DNA of 9,247 nucleotides from an uncultured Lachnospiraceae bacterium (GTDB lineage: Bacteria; Bacillota; Clostridia; Lachnospirales; Lachnospiraceae): assembly GCA_902782715.1 (NCBI GenBank), contig CACZOG010000271.1, positions 1 through 9,247 on the forward strand. The letters are read 5' to 3'. Every line of letters begins with the position of its first letter. Position 1 is the stretch's first letter. The notes under the pieces were generated by a model that was not told the origin of the DNA, searched no databases, and was given only the letters and a program-made list of their open reading frames with translations. Of the stretch, positions 1 to 6,238 are shown piece after piece. The translations under genes were made by a program, and so were the position numbers.

Positions 1-142
1 CAGACTGTCTAAGATTTCTTTTTCTCTTTGTGGACTTCTTTGTTAAGATATGGCTCTTATAAGCTTTAGCTCTTTTTAACTTACCTGTTCCTGTCAATTT
101 GAATCGCTTTGCAGCCGATTTGGATGTCTTCATTTTAGGCAT
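1..142 (-). CDS. rpmI: 50S ribosomal protein L35, cut by the window edge
   Basis: The first 47 codons of ribosomal protein L35 are present and the C-terminal end lies outside the window. The visible protein begins MPKMKTSKSAAKRFKLTGTG and continues through a very basic stretch containing KRAKAYKSHIL and TKRKRN, the typical L35 pattern of a small lysine/arginine-rich protein of about 65 residues that binds 23S rRNA in the large subunit. The ATG at 140-142 is preceded by AAGGAGGA (151-158) at a good distance, which fixes the start. It follows infC by 36 bases on the same strand, so it is the second gene of the conserved infC-rpmI-rplT operon; rplT is expected just beyond position 1. Expression probably depends on the leader upstream of infC. 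Identity is secure. Confidence 0.96.
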   Translation of the reverse strand, partial: MPKMKTSKSAAKRFKLTGTGKLKRAKAYKSHILTKKSTKRKRNLRQS

Positions 143-150
143 AACTAAAA

Positions 151-158
151 TCCTCCTT
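151..158 (-). promoter_or_regulatory. Ribosome binding site of rpmI
   Basis: AAGGAGGA, an almost perfect anti-Shine-Dalgarno match, sits 8 bases before the rpmI ATG in the 36-base gap after infC. It allows rpmI to be initiated independently of infC and settles its start codon. Confidence 0.85.
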
Positions 159-178
159 AGAAAATAATATTTTAACTG

Positions 179-694
179 CTATTTCTTTTCAGCCAAAACC
201 ATAGCTATCGAACGGCCTTCAACCTTTGCTTCCTTTTCAAGGCTTGCAACATCTGAAAGTCCGTTTGCAAAATCTTCAAGTAACTTCTTCGCCGTGGGGA
301 TACCGTGAGCCATTTCCCTTCCTCTGAAACGAACCGTTACTTTAACTTTTTCGCCTTTAGTAAGGAACTTTCTTGCCGCATTCATCTTGGTATTGAAATC
401 ATTTGTATCAATATTGGGTGAGAAACGGATTTCCTTAACTTCGGTTACTTTCTGTTTTTTCTTGTTTTCTTTTTCTTTGCGAAGCTGCTCATATCTGAAT
501 TTACCGAAATCTTCGATTCTGCATACGGGCGGATTTGCATTGGGACTTATCATTATCAAATCAAGTCCTGCATCATCTGCTCTTCTCATTGCTTCCGCAG
601 TAGGCATAACACCAAGCATTTCGCCTTCTTCGGAAATAACTCTAACCTCAGATTCTCTGATCTGGTCATTAATGATATAATCGTTATTCTTCAT
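179..694 (-). CDS. infC: Translation initiation factor IF-3
   Basis: IF3 binds the 30S subunit, keeps the subunits apart and checks start-codon/initiator-tRNA pairing. The 171-residue length is normal. The N-terminal domain begins with YIINDQIRESEVRVI and carries the family signature around residues 58-69 (CRIEDFGKFRYEQ); a lysine-rich linker (about 71-83) leads to the C-terminal domain with VTVRFRGREMAHG (119-131). The ATG at 692-694 fits the usual N-terminus of Firmicute IF3 proteins, which start a few residues before the INDQI motif. The ribosome binding site GGAGG (698-702) is strong but only 3 bases from the ATG, closer than usual. Infrequent start codons such as ATT are known for infC in other bacteria, but here ATG is used. 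It is the first gene of infC-rpmI-(rplT), behind its own promoter and an attenuator-like leader. Confidence 0.97.
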   Translation of the reverse strand: MKNNDYIINDQIRESEVRVISEEGEMLGVMPTAEAMRRADDAGLDLIMISPNANPPVCRIEDFGKFRYEQLRKEKENKKKQKVTEVKEIRFSPNIDTNDFNTKMNAARKFLTKGEKVKVTVRFRGREMAHGIPTAKKLLEDFANGLSDVASLEKEAKVEGRSIAMVLAEKK

Positions 695-697
695 ATT

Positions 698-702
698 CCT
701 CC
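698..702 (-). promoter_or_regulatory. Ribosome binding site of infC, unusually close to the start
   Basis: GGAGG is separated from the infC ATG by only AAT. Spacings of 5-9 bases are typical, so initiation may be suboptimal or regulated. An out-of-frame ATG overlaps the GGAGG (702-704) and is not thought to be used. Confidence 0.7.
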
Positions 703-716
703 ATAAAGTTGATTAT

Positions 717-752
717 AAAAAATAAAATAGAGCGGACAGATATCCACTCTAT
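717..752 (-). terminator. Rho-independent terminator (attenuator) in the infC leader
   Basis: On the minus strand the arms ATAGAGTGGA (752-743) and TCCGCTCTAT (736-727) form a 10-bp stem with one G-U pair and a 6-base loop, followed directly by TTTTATTTTTT. It lies between the infC promoter and the infC ribosome binding site, so it cannot end an upstream gene usefully without also acting on infC. Its position marks it as an attenuator. It would also stop any read-through from the CPBP gene upstream, which has no clear terminator of its own. Confidence 0.82.
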
Positions 753-830
753 ATATTAATAACAAAAGTTTAATAACACTTTCAGATATTAACGCCGGAA
801 ACTCAATTGTCGCCGGGCGAGAGCGGATAC
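740..830 (-). promoter_or_regulatory. L20-leader-like antiterminator region of the infC leader
   Basis: GTATCCGCTCT (830-820, minus strand) can pair over 11 positions, two of them G-U, with AGAGTGGATAT (750-740), which contains the 5' arm of the terminator. The two structures are mutually exclusive. Directly after the upstream arm, CGCC-C-GG (819-813) and CCGGCG (798-793) can form a 6-bp stem with one bulged C and a 14-base loop, so the stem would sit next to the long-range helix. In Bacillus-type bacteria the infC-rpmI-rplT leader is regulated by ribosomal protein L20 binding such a structure and favouring termination. The pairing is visible in the sequence; L20 as the ligand is inferred from gene context. 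Confidence 0.65.
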
Positions 831-855
831 TCTTCTTTGTTTTCGCAACATTAGT

Positions 856-884
856 AATATAACGTATTTTGTCAATGAAGTCAA
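856..884 (-). promoter_or_regulatory. Promoter of the infC operon
   Basis: TTGACT (884-879) and TATATT (861-856) are separated by exactly 17 bases on the minus strand, an almost ideal housekeeping sigma promoter. The expected transcription start near 849 gives a leader of about 155 bases before infC. A second TTGACA inside the spacer could pair with a weaker -10 (TAATGT) at 16 bases. The whole element lies in the gap after the CPBP gene. Confidence 0.8.
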
Positions 885-891
885 TACGTAA
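860..891. repeat. Inverted repeat overlapping the infC promoter
   Basis: Arms TAACGTATT (860-868) and AATACGTAA (883-891) match as an inverted repeat except at one position and are 14 bases apart. They bracket the -35 box and much of the spacer. It could be an operator or chance in AT-rich DNA. No T run follows on either strand, so it is not a terminator. Confidence 0.4.
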
Positions 892-910
892 TTTTAATTT
901 TTTATCGTAT

Positions 911-2170
911 TTAAAGCGTTATTCCCAGTGCACCGACAAACGAGGCTATATTCAGAAGTAAATAATACAATATGAATAATCCGCCTCCGAGTACCCAGAA
1001 AAGGATCGCGCCCCAGTTAAATGCAGCACAGGCCTTGGTTCCTTTTTGTCCGAGCATCAGTGTCTTTCTGTAATTAAGAGCTTTCTTAAGGAATACGATA
1101 GCAAGTATGATTCCTACAAGAATAAGCAAAAGGTAGAATAAAGTTACAAGCGTAACAAGGATGATACCGGGAACAACTGTCGGATATTTTGAAAATATTC
1201 TGCCCATATTATCGGAATACATTCTGAAATATCTTGCCAGCTCATCCCACTCTTCAACATTTTCAAGTCTTTTATTTAAGAATTCGAAAGCAAATTCCAT
1301 TTCCTCTGTTGCCTTCGCGGGAATCAGTTTTCTCGCAAACGGCATTATCAAAGCAGCATAAAGGTTATAACCCATATGAAGGAAGATCGTATAACGAAGT
1401 TTTCCCGTGGATGCATAAATGTATCCGAAAAGAACTCCGAGTCCTGTCGCATAAAAGAACTGTACGAAGTTTCCGTGGAAAATACCGAATGCCAGGGCTG
1501 ATAAAAGAACCGAAGCGGCAAAACCGTATCTGCTCGTTGAATCGATAAATATCTTTCTGAAAATAAGCTCTTCCAAAATAGGTGCTACTATTCCGACGGT
1601 AATAACGCCGAAGAAAAGATAGATCCAGCTGTCATCGGCATAAAGCAGATTGTCGACAACATTAGTCGGTCCGGGGCCTGTCAGAAAAGCCAATGCCCTG
1701 ATCAGTCTGCCGCAGATCCCGCCGGGAAGAATAAGCAGTACATTAACGATCGATCCGATCACGGAGCCTACGCCGCCGATTCCGAAACAGCACATAAATG
1801 CAACGAACCAGTAACCGAACTTCATATTCTTCTTCTCGGGAGCAGAGTGATTTTTCTTGGTAAGCAAGTATAACGCCAAAGCACCTGCAGCATCCGAAAC
1901 GAGAAGTATGAGATACGAAAGAACAGACTCTACCGTATTGACCGTTCCGTTATCAACCAGACGCGCATATGTCTGGATAAAATCTCCGTGTAATCTTGTT
2001 CTTAAAGCCTCAAATACTCCGCTTAAGATCCACATGGGAAGAGAAAGAAGGATCTGTACTCCGTATATTACGACAATACAGATCACCAGTTTCCACATGA
2101 AATTGGCAAAGTATCTTTTCTTTTCAGCCTTAACTGCTTCTTCATTAAAAACAATATTGTTATTATCCAT
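911..2170 (-). CDS. CPBP-family intramembrane metalloprotease (CAAX protease/Abi family)
   Basis: This 419-residue polytopic membrane protein carries all three motifs of the CPBP (Rce1/Abi) glutamic intramembrane proteases: EELIFR at 200-205, FGIFH at 228-232 and HMGYN at 265-269, providing the catalytic Glu pair and the metal or substrate-positioning His/Asn residues. Hydrophobic segments are visible near residues 26-50, 81-103, 119-148, 181-199, 215-235, 237-253 and 261-280. Beyond the catalytic core is a charged stretch of about 50 residues (about 283-330) and two further membrane segments (about 333-362 and 386-415), a less usual C-terminal extension. Substrates of bacterial members are mostly unknown; roles in peptide maturation or bacteriocin self-immunity have been described for some. 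The ATG follows a weak AGGTAA site and lies 17 bases after the SEC-C gene, so the two are probably co-transcribed. No bacteriocin gene is visible nearby. Confidence 0.88.
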   Translation of the reverse strand: MDNNNIVFNEEAVKAEKKRYFANFMWKLVICIVVIYGVQILLSLPMWILSGVFEALRTRLHGDFIQTYARLVDNGTVNTVESVLSYLILLVSDAAGALALYLLTKKNHSAPEKKNMKFGYWFVAFMCCFGIGGVGSVIGSIVNVLLILPGGICGRLIRALAFLTGPGPTNVVDNLLYADDSWIYLFFGVITVGIVAPILEELIFRKIFIDSTSRYGFAASVLLSALAFGIFHGNFVQFFYATGLGVLFGYIYASTGKLRYTIFLHMGYNLYAALIMPFARKLIPAKATEEMEFAFEFLNKRLENVEEWDELARYFRMYSDNMGRIFSKYPTVVPGIILVTLVTLFYLLLILVGIILAIVFLKKALNYRKTLMLGQKGTKACAAFNWGAILFWVLGGGLFILYYLLLNIASFVGALGITL

Positions 2171-2187
2171 TTTTTTACCTGATATGA

Positions 2188-2691
2188 TTAAGCATTTTTA
2201 CCGCAGCATTTTTTGTATTTCTTGCCTGATCCGCAGGGACAGGGATCGTTGGGATAAACTCTCTCGTCTTTTCTTATTGTTGTGGAAGCCTTCTGCTCTT
2301 TGTAAAGAGCCTTCTTCTCGTCTTCCGTAAAATATTCGTTCCACTCTTCAAGGTTGTAAAGCCAGTCAGCGCCTGCCGCAACCATGTTCTTGTAAAGAAG
2401 TTCTTTATCATATTCGAGTGAGATCATTGTATCCTCATCCATCTCCTCAATGGGATTGGGAGTAACGAGTGAATCATTGATTCCGTCAAGAATACCTGCC
2501 ATGTAGAAAGTATCTACGTCATACTTCTCACAGAGTTCTTTAACAGTACCTTTTACAGGTTCTTTCTCGGGAAGAAGTTTCTTGTAGAATTCTTTTTCCA
2601 ATGCGAAATAAGTATTCCAGATAGGCTGAAGCTGAGACTTGTCAGCTCTCTCGTCATAAGCTTTTGAACGCCATGCATCAAGTAATTTCAT
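2188..2691 (-). CDS. SEC-C zinc-motif protein of unknown function
   Basis: The last 22 residues of this 167-residue protein form a clear SEC-C motif: Cys151, Cys153, Cys162 and Cys163 in the pattern C-x-C-x8-C-C with the usual GSGKKYKK between. The same motif ends SecA, where it binds zinc and contacts SecB or ribosomes, but here it is attached to an unrelated soluble, mostly helical, acidic N-terminal region with no signal peptide or membrane segment. I recall proteins of this overall type (MxLLxxWRxxAYDE at the start, TPNPIEEM in the middle) as common in Lachnospiraceae; their job is not known to me. The ATG at 2689-2691 is preceded by AAAGGA about 12 bases upstream, a slightly long spacing. 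It is the first gene of a likely two-gene unit with the CPBP protease and diverges from the small membrane protein at 2853. Confidence 0.85.
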   Translation of the reverse strand: MKLLDAWRSKAYDERADKSQLQPIWNTYFALEKEFYKKLLPEKEPVKGTVKELCEKYDVDTFYMAGILDGINDSLVTPNPIEEMDEDTMISLEYDKELLYKNMVAAGADWLYNLEEWNEYFTEDEKKALYKEQKASTTIRKDERVYPNDPCPCGSGKKYKKCCGKNA

Positions 2692-2762
2692 AATAAATAT
2701 CCATCCTTTATGTTTAGTGTTTTGTTTTTATTCTCTTTTACATTAAAGAAACGTCGCATTTC

Positions 2763-2791
2763 AGTATAAAACATTTCTTGTCAAAAGTGAA
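2763..2791 (-). promoter_or_regulatory. Candidate promoter of the SEC-C/CPBP unit
   Basis: TTCACT (2791-2786) and TATACT (2768-2763) are 17 bases apart on the minus strand. The -35 is imperfect and the -10 good. A consensus TTGACA lies within the spacer but has no -10 at the right distance. The predicted start near 2756 leaves a leader of about 65 bases. Confidence 0.45.
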
Positions 2792-2806
2792 GTTATAATA
2801 TATTCT
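2778..2806 (+). promoter_or_regulatory. Candidate promoter of the small membrane protein gene
   Basis: TTGTCA (2778-2783) has possible -10 boxes TATTCT (2801-2806, 17-base spacer) or TATATT (2799-2804, 15-base spacer). A perfect TATAAT (2794-2799) lies close by without a good -35 at normal distance. It overlaps the opposing minus-strand promoter, so the two could compete. Confidence 0.4.
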
Positions 2807-2852
2807 TAAGTAGACATTAACGAATAAAGAATTATCATAATACGGAGTTTAT

Positions 2853-3170
2853 ATGCTAAAAAGAATCTTTGCAATAATCGCAATTGTATTAATACTCGGC
2901 TGGATAATCGTAACAGCCGTATGTGCTTTCGTTCCCTTCCCCGGAAAAGAGGCCGTATTCCCCATTCTCGTTGCGGGATGCATATTCCTTCCTCTTTTGC
3001 TCTGGCTTGCTCTTTGGATGATCAGTTTCCTTACCGGAAAGAAAAACATCGCATCATTCGAAACCAAAACAAATGATGAACTTTTTAACGAGGCACTTAA
3101 AGCTCAGGGTGTCAACACCGATACGCCTGCAGATGAAACAGATGATTCCAGATCCGAGGGCGACAAGTAA
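2853..3170 (+). CDS. Small two-helix membrane protein, unknown function
   Basis: I do not recognise this 105-residue protein. It has two strong hydrophobic segments, about residues 5-28 and 33-60, joined by a short loop (PFPGKE). Basic residues before the first helix (MLKR) and after the second (TGKK) predict both termini in the cytoplasm. The C-terminal tail (about 62-105) is hydrophilic and becomes strongly acidic (TPADETDDSRSEGD). The gene is supported by GGAG (2844-2847) 5 bases before the ATG, a promoter-like region, and a hairpin terminator just after the stop. It is the only protein gene on the plus strand and stands alone between two minus-strand units. A regulator or subunit of a larger membrane complex is possible, but nothing in the sequence shows which. 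A minus-strand frame across its 5' half is judged a shadow. Confidence 0.75.
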   Translation: MLKRIFAIIAIVLILGWIIVTAVCAFVPFPGKEAVFPILVAGCIFLPLLLWLALWMISFLTGKKNIASFETKTNDELFNEALKAQGVNTDTPADETDDSRSEGDK

Positions 3171-3207
3171 CCCTTATTCCTTACGTTTGTAAATATGAAA
3201 TGATCAT

Positions 3208-3248
3208 GAAGCCGTGCGAATATTACATATATTCTCCGGCTTCTTTTT
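3208..3248 (+). terminator. Terminator of the small membrane protein gene, overlapping the nif3 end
   Basis: GAAGCCG (3208-3214) pairs with CGGCTTC (3237-3243), and within the loop GAATAT (3218-3223) pairs with ATATTC (3229-3234), giving a long two-part hairpin followed by TTTTT. The 3' arm and the T run are also coding sequence for the last residues of the converging Nif3-like gene, whose stop codon (3223-3225) falls in the hairpin. On the minus strand the same hairpin is followed by ATGATCATTTC, not a T run, so it should work mainly in the plus direction. Confidence 0.75.
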
Positions 3249-4026
3249 GAATTGAAGGAATGATCTCAAATACATTCTCGAAATTCATCATAAAGAATGC
3301 CATTAAAAGATCTACAAATATGATCTCCGTTCCGTAATGTCCCGCATCAATGATGTTAAGACCTCTTTCGTATGCATCAAGTCCCGCATGGTAAGTAATG
3401 TCTCCGGTGATAAGAAGATCGCATTTTTCTTTGATGCACTCTTCTATCATGTCTTTGCCTGAGCCCGTGCAGACGGCAACTTTCTCGATAACCGAATCAA
3501 GATTGCCGTATACTTTAACTATATCCAGCCTGAAAGCATTCTTTGTTCTTAAAACCGCATCTCTTAATGTTATGTCAACCTTGTTTCCATTATCATCCAG
3601 GAAATTTCCGATGCTTCCGATTCCGATTTCAGGATTATCTTGATTTATGTTAACTTCTATGGCTCTTTCTTTCTTAATCTTTAAAAGGTCATTTGCCAGA
3701 TCCGAAAGTCCGGTCGTATCCATATTGGTATGCATTGCAATGTAATTGATCTTATGGTTTGCAAGCTTAAGGATCCTTGCAGCGATAAAATCATCGGTAT
3801 TTATCTGTTTTAAAGGAGCAAAGATCAAAGGATGATGTGAAATGATAAGATCAGCTTTCGCCTGGATCGCCTGATTAACTACTTCATCCGTAACATCAAG
3901 CGTGATAAGGATTCTTCTTACATCTGCGTCCATATCTCCTAAGAGCAGTCCGCAGTTATCCCACTCTTCTTTATATTCGAGTGGTGCTATCTGATCAAGT
4001 ACACTGAGTATTTCTCTTACTTTCAT
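3223..4026 (-). CDS. Nif3-like dinuclear metal centre protein (DUF34)
   Basis: This 267-residue protein belongs to the Nif3/YbgI/YqfO family (DUF34), which forms toroidal hexamers with a two-metal site. The expected ligands are visible: His64 and His65 in SHHPLIF, Asp103 in MHTNMD, and His230/Glu234 in GHYGTE, the last pair with the same 4-residue spacing as in E. coli YbgI. TGDITYHAG (207-215) is a further conserved block. Database entries often call the family GTP cyclohydrolase I type 2, but its reaction is not firmly established. The Bacillus YqfO has an extra PII-like insert that makes it longer; this one lacks it. It starts at an ATG with AGAGG (4034-4038) 7 bases upstream, 69 bases after trmK, the usual neighbour in Firmicutes, and appears to be the last gene of the dgt-dnaG-rpoD unit. 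Confidence 0.93.
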   Translation of the reverse strand: MKVREILSVLDQIAPLEYKEEWDNCGLLLGDMDADVRRILITLDVTDEVVNQAIQAKADLIISHHPLIFAPLKQINTDDFIAARILKLANHKINYIAMHTNMDTTGLSDLANDLLKIKKERAIEVNINQDNPEIGIGSIGNFLDDNGNKVDITLRDAVLRTKNAFRLDIVKVYGNLDSVIEKVAVCTGSGKDMIEECIKEKCDLLITGDITYHAGLDAYERGLNIIDAGHYGTEIIFVDLLMAFFMMNFENVFEIIPSIQKEAGEYM

Positions 4027-4095
4027 ATTGTTACCTCTGTTTTCTTTACACTCACAATTTTCACATGCTTTCTGTCACATTTCTCTAATATCGCA

Positions 4096-4944
4096 TTACT
4101 GTTTTACGTACCTTTCGTATGCAGCATGCATGATAGAGAGTTCTTTCCCGATCGCTTCTTTTCTGTCCGAATTATCGGGCAGATAGTTTTGAATCGTTTC
4201 GTATTTATCGATCATAAAATCAAGGAACGCCTTGTAGACTTCTTCATCCATTCCGTCATAATGCGGGTATTTCAGATCAACACATTCTTCGACAGACAAA
4301 CCGTCATATACAGCTTTCAGTTTGGCCGGGATCAGATCAAATCCGTTATTATCTGAACTCTCTTCTTCGGCCGCAGGATCTTCTCCATTCAGTTTGTTCA
4401 CTTCTGATTCAATCTCTGCCTTTGATAGATCACGACAGCTTCTAACCTTCATGGCCGTATAATATTTACCGTCCTCGAAAATCAGATCTTCGAAAAAGAT
4501 CTCATAACCGAACTTATTAAGGAAAAGTCTTACAAGTTCCAGATCGGACTGAAGCTGGAGATAAAATACATTCATCTTACGAAACAGTTCATCCGCTTCG
4601 AAAATGATCTTAATGCCCATGAGTCCGCCCATTCCGCAGATACATGCGGCATCGAAATCATAATCAGAAGGTTCGAGGGCATCAATATTATTTACTATGC
4701 TTAAAAGACCGTCTGAGAGAAGCGTTGATATTTTATCTTCAAGACAATAATCTTTTATATGGCCTTTCGCCCGTTCAAGCGGGCCTTCGTTTATATCCGT
4801 GCAAAGTGCTTTTTTTACCTTGCCGGAACTTACCAGATCAATGGAAACGAATCCGTGATCGCATCCGATATCCACCAAAAAAGCAGCGGGCTCAACCAAG
4901 TTTACAACTTTGCTTAGTCTTTTTGACAAATTGTACCTGTTCAT
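4096..4944 (-). CDS. trmK: tRNA (adenine(22)-N1)-methyltransferase
   Basis: TrmK transfers a methyl group from S-adenosylmethionine to N1 of A22 in the D-arm of certain tRNAs, typically those for Ser, Leu and Tyr. The Rossmann-type methyltransferase domain is at the N-terminus: motif I VDIGCDHG (24-31), the acidic residue after the second strand (Asp50 in CTDIN) and the family-specific CGMGG (103-107). The start RLSKVVNLV matches the family. The C-terminal half is helical and charged. At 282 residues it is longer than the roughly 240-residue Bacillus homologue; the surplus seems to be around 172-225, with a low-complexity acidic patch (EDPAAEEESSDNN, 188-200). The ATG has AAAGG about 8 bases upstream. 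It lies 49 bases after rpoD and before the Nif3-like gene, matching sigA-trmK-yqfO order in Bacillus relatives. A tRNA-Leu, a likely substrate class, happens to lie in the same window. Confidence 0.93.
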   Translation of the reverse strand: MNRYNLSKRLSKVVNLVEPAAFLVDIGCDHGFVSIDLVSSGKVKKALCTDINEGPLERAKGHIKDYCLEDKISTLLSDGLLSIVNNIDALEPSDYDFDAACICGMGGLMGIKIIFEADELFRKMNVFYLQLQSDLELVRLFLNKFGYEIFFEDLIFEDGKYYTAMKVRSCRDLSKAEIESEVNKLNGEDPAAEEESSDNNGFDLIPAKLKAVYDGLSVEECVDLKYPHYDGMDEEVYKAFLDFMIDKYETIQNYLPDNSDRKEAIGKELSIMHAAYERYVKQ

Positions 4945-4993
4945 GCCGCTGCCTTTCGTATTCTTTGTTGGAGGGTAAAACCCTTAATAAATC

Positions 4994-6226
4994 TTAGTCT
5001 TCGATGTAGTCTCTTAACTTTCCCGAACGTGATCTCTGACGAAGTTTTCTTAAAGCCTTAGCTTCGATCTGACGGATTCTTTCTCTTGTAACGTTAAACT
5101 CTTTACCAACTTCTTCAAGAGTTCTTGCCTTGCCGTCATCCATACCGAATCTTAAACGAAGAACTCTCTCTTCTCTTTCTGTAAGAGTTCCGAGAACCTC
5201 GTTCAACTGCTCCTTAAGAAGAGTCTGTGTTGCTGCTTCAACGGGAATGGGAACGTTCTCATCGGGAATGAAATCGCCGAGATGTGAATCTTCCTCTTCA
5301 CCGATGGGAGTTTCGAGTGAAACGGGTTCCTGTGAGATCTTAAGGATCTCTCTTACTCTGGCAACATCCATTTTCATGAAGTCAGCGATCTCTTCGGGAG
5401 TCGGTTCACGACCATATTCCTGGAGTAACTGACGTGAAACTCTGATGAGTTTGTTGATGGTCTCAACCATGTGAACGGGAATTCTGATGGTTCTCGCCTG
5501 ATCTGCGATGGCACGTGTGATCGCCTGTCTAATCCACCATGTTGCATATGTTGAGAATTTATAACCTTTACGGTAGTCGAACTTCTCTACAGCCTTGATA
5601 AGACCTAAGTTACCTTCCTGAATAAGATCAAGGAAAAGAAGTCCTCTTCCGACATATCTCTTTGCGATCGAAACTACAAGACGAAGGTTTGCTTCTGCAA
5701 GACGCTTCTTGGCATCTTCATCGCCCATTTCCATTCTCTTTGCAAGTTCGATCTCTTCTTCTGCGGAAAGAAGGGGAACTTTACCGATCTCTTTAAGATA
5801 CATTCTAACAGGATCGTCGGTATCGATTCCGAGTTCGCCCGAAAGATCGATCTTGTCGATATCCATATCGATCTCAGCTTCGACTTCGCTTGCTTCATCC
5901 ATCATGATACCGAGTTCGTCATCGGAAATGATATCATCATCGTCCATGGGTCTGAAAATATCGATGCCGTTGGAATCCATGAATTCCTGGAGCTTGTCGT
6001 ATTCGTCCTCTCCCATGTTAACGCCTTCGAAGTGCTTGGATACTTCATCGGGATCGAGTATGTTTTTCTTTTTCTTAGCAAGTTTAAGGAGAGTTTTTAA
6101 TCTCTCTTCAAAAAGTTCGTTAACTTTTACTTCTTCGACTTTTTCTTCAGCCGGATCTTCGATTTCTTCCTCCACTTCTATGATTTCTTCTTCAATGATT
6201 TCTTCGGTTTTTTTCTTTCTGCCCAT
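4994..6226 (-). CDS. rpoD: RNA polymerase primary sigma factor (RpoD/SigA)
   Basis: This 410-residue protein is the housekeeping sigma factor. Region 1.2 is at about 137-150 (DPVRMYLKEIGKVPLL). Region 2 spans about 177-240, with the core-binding LDLIQEGNLGLIKAVEKFD and the -10-recognising KFSTYATWWIRQAI. Region 3 follows at about 250-325 (HMVETINKL, EPTPEEIA). Region 4, about 342-405, has the -35-recognising helix-turn-helix RTLEEVGKEFNVTRERIRQIE. The N-terminus (about 1-60) is strongly charged, rich in Glu and then Lys, and serves as region 1.1. The ATG at 6224-6226 has AGGAG (6233-6237) 6 bases upstream; that site contains the dnaG stop codon. The TTGACA/TATAAT-like promoters in this window fit its expected specificity. 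It could also be named sigA. Confidence 0.98.
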   Translation of the reverse strand: MGRKKKTEEIIEEEIIEVEEEIEDPAEEKVEEVKVNELFEERLKTLLKLAKKKKNILDPDEVSKHFEGVNMGEDEYDKLQEFMDSNGIDIFRPMDDDDIISDDELGIMMDEASEVEAEIDMDIDKIDLSGELGIDTDDPVRMYLKEIGKVPLLSAEEEIELAKRMEMGDEDAKKRLAEANLRLVVSIAKRYVGRGLLFLDLIQEGNLGLIKAVEKFDYRKGYKFSTYATWWIRQAITRAIADQARTIRIPVHMVETINKLIRVSRQLLQEYGREPTPEEIADFMKMDVARVREILKISQEPVSLETPIGEEEDSHLGDFIPDENVPIPVEAATQTLLKEQLNEVLGTLTEREERVLRLRFGMDDGKARTLEEVGKEFNVTRERIRQIEAKALRKLRQRSRSGKLRDYIED

Positions 6227-6232
6227 TTCTTT

Positions 6233-6238
6233 CTCCTA
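6233..6238 (-). promoter_or_regulatory. rpoD ribosome binding site containing the dnaG stop codon
   Basis: TAGGAG on the minus strand is both the dnaG stop (TAG, 6236-6238) and the rpoD Shine-Dalgarno sequence, 6 bases before the rpoD ATG. Ribosomes ending dnaG finish on the rpoD initiation site, a layout that favours translational coupling. Confidence 0.8.

Noticed and set aside
671..680. Rare ATT/ATC start for infC, as in some other bacteria
   Set aside because: An ATG with GGAGG lies just upstream and matches the normal Firmicute IF3 N-terminus.
1857..2330. A 157-codon plus-strand open frame over the CPBP/SEC-C junction
   Set aside because: It lies opposite two genes with clear family motifs, and its composition looks like a shadow reading.
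2849..3067. A 72-codon minus-strand frame opposite the small membrane protein gene
   Set aside because: The plus-strand reading has a ribosome binding site, two clean membrane helices and a terminator; the minus reading has none of these.
4970..4985. Small hairpin AGGGT-TTT-ACCCT between rpoD and trmK
   Set aside because: The stem is 5 bp with a 3-base loop and no T run follows, so it is not convincing as a terminator.
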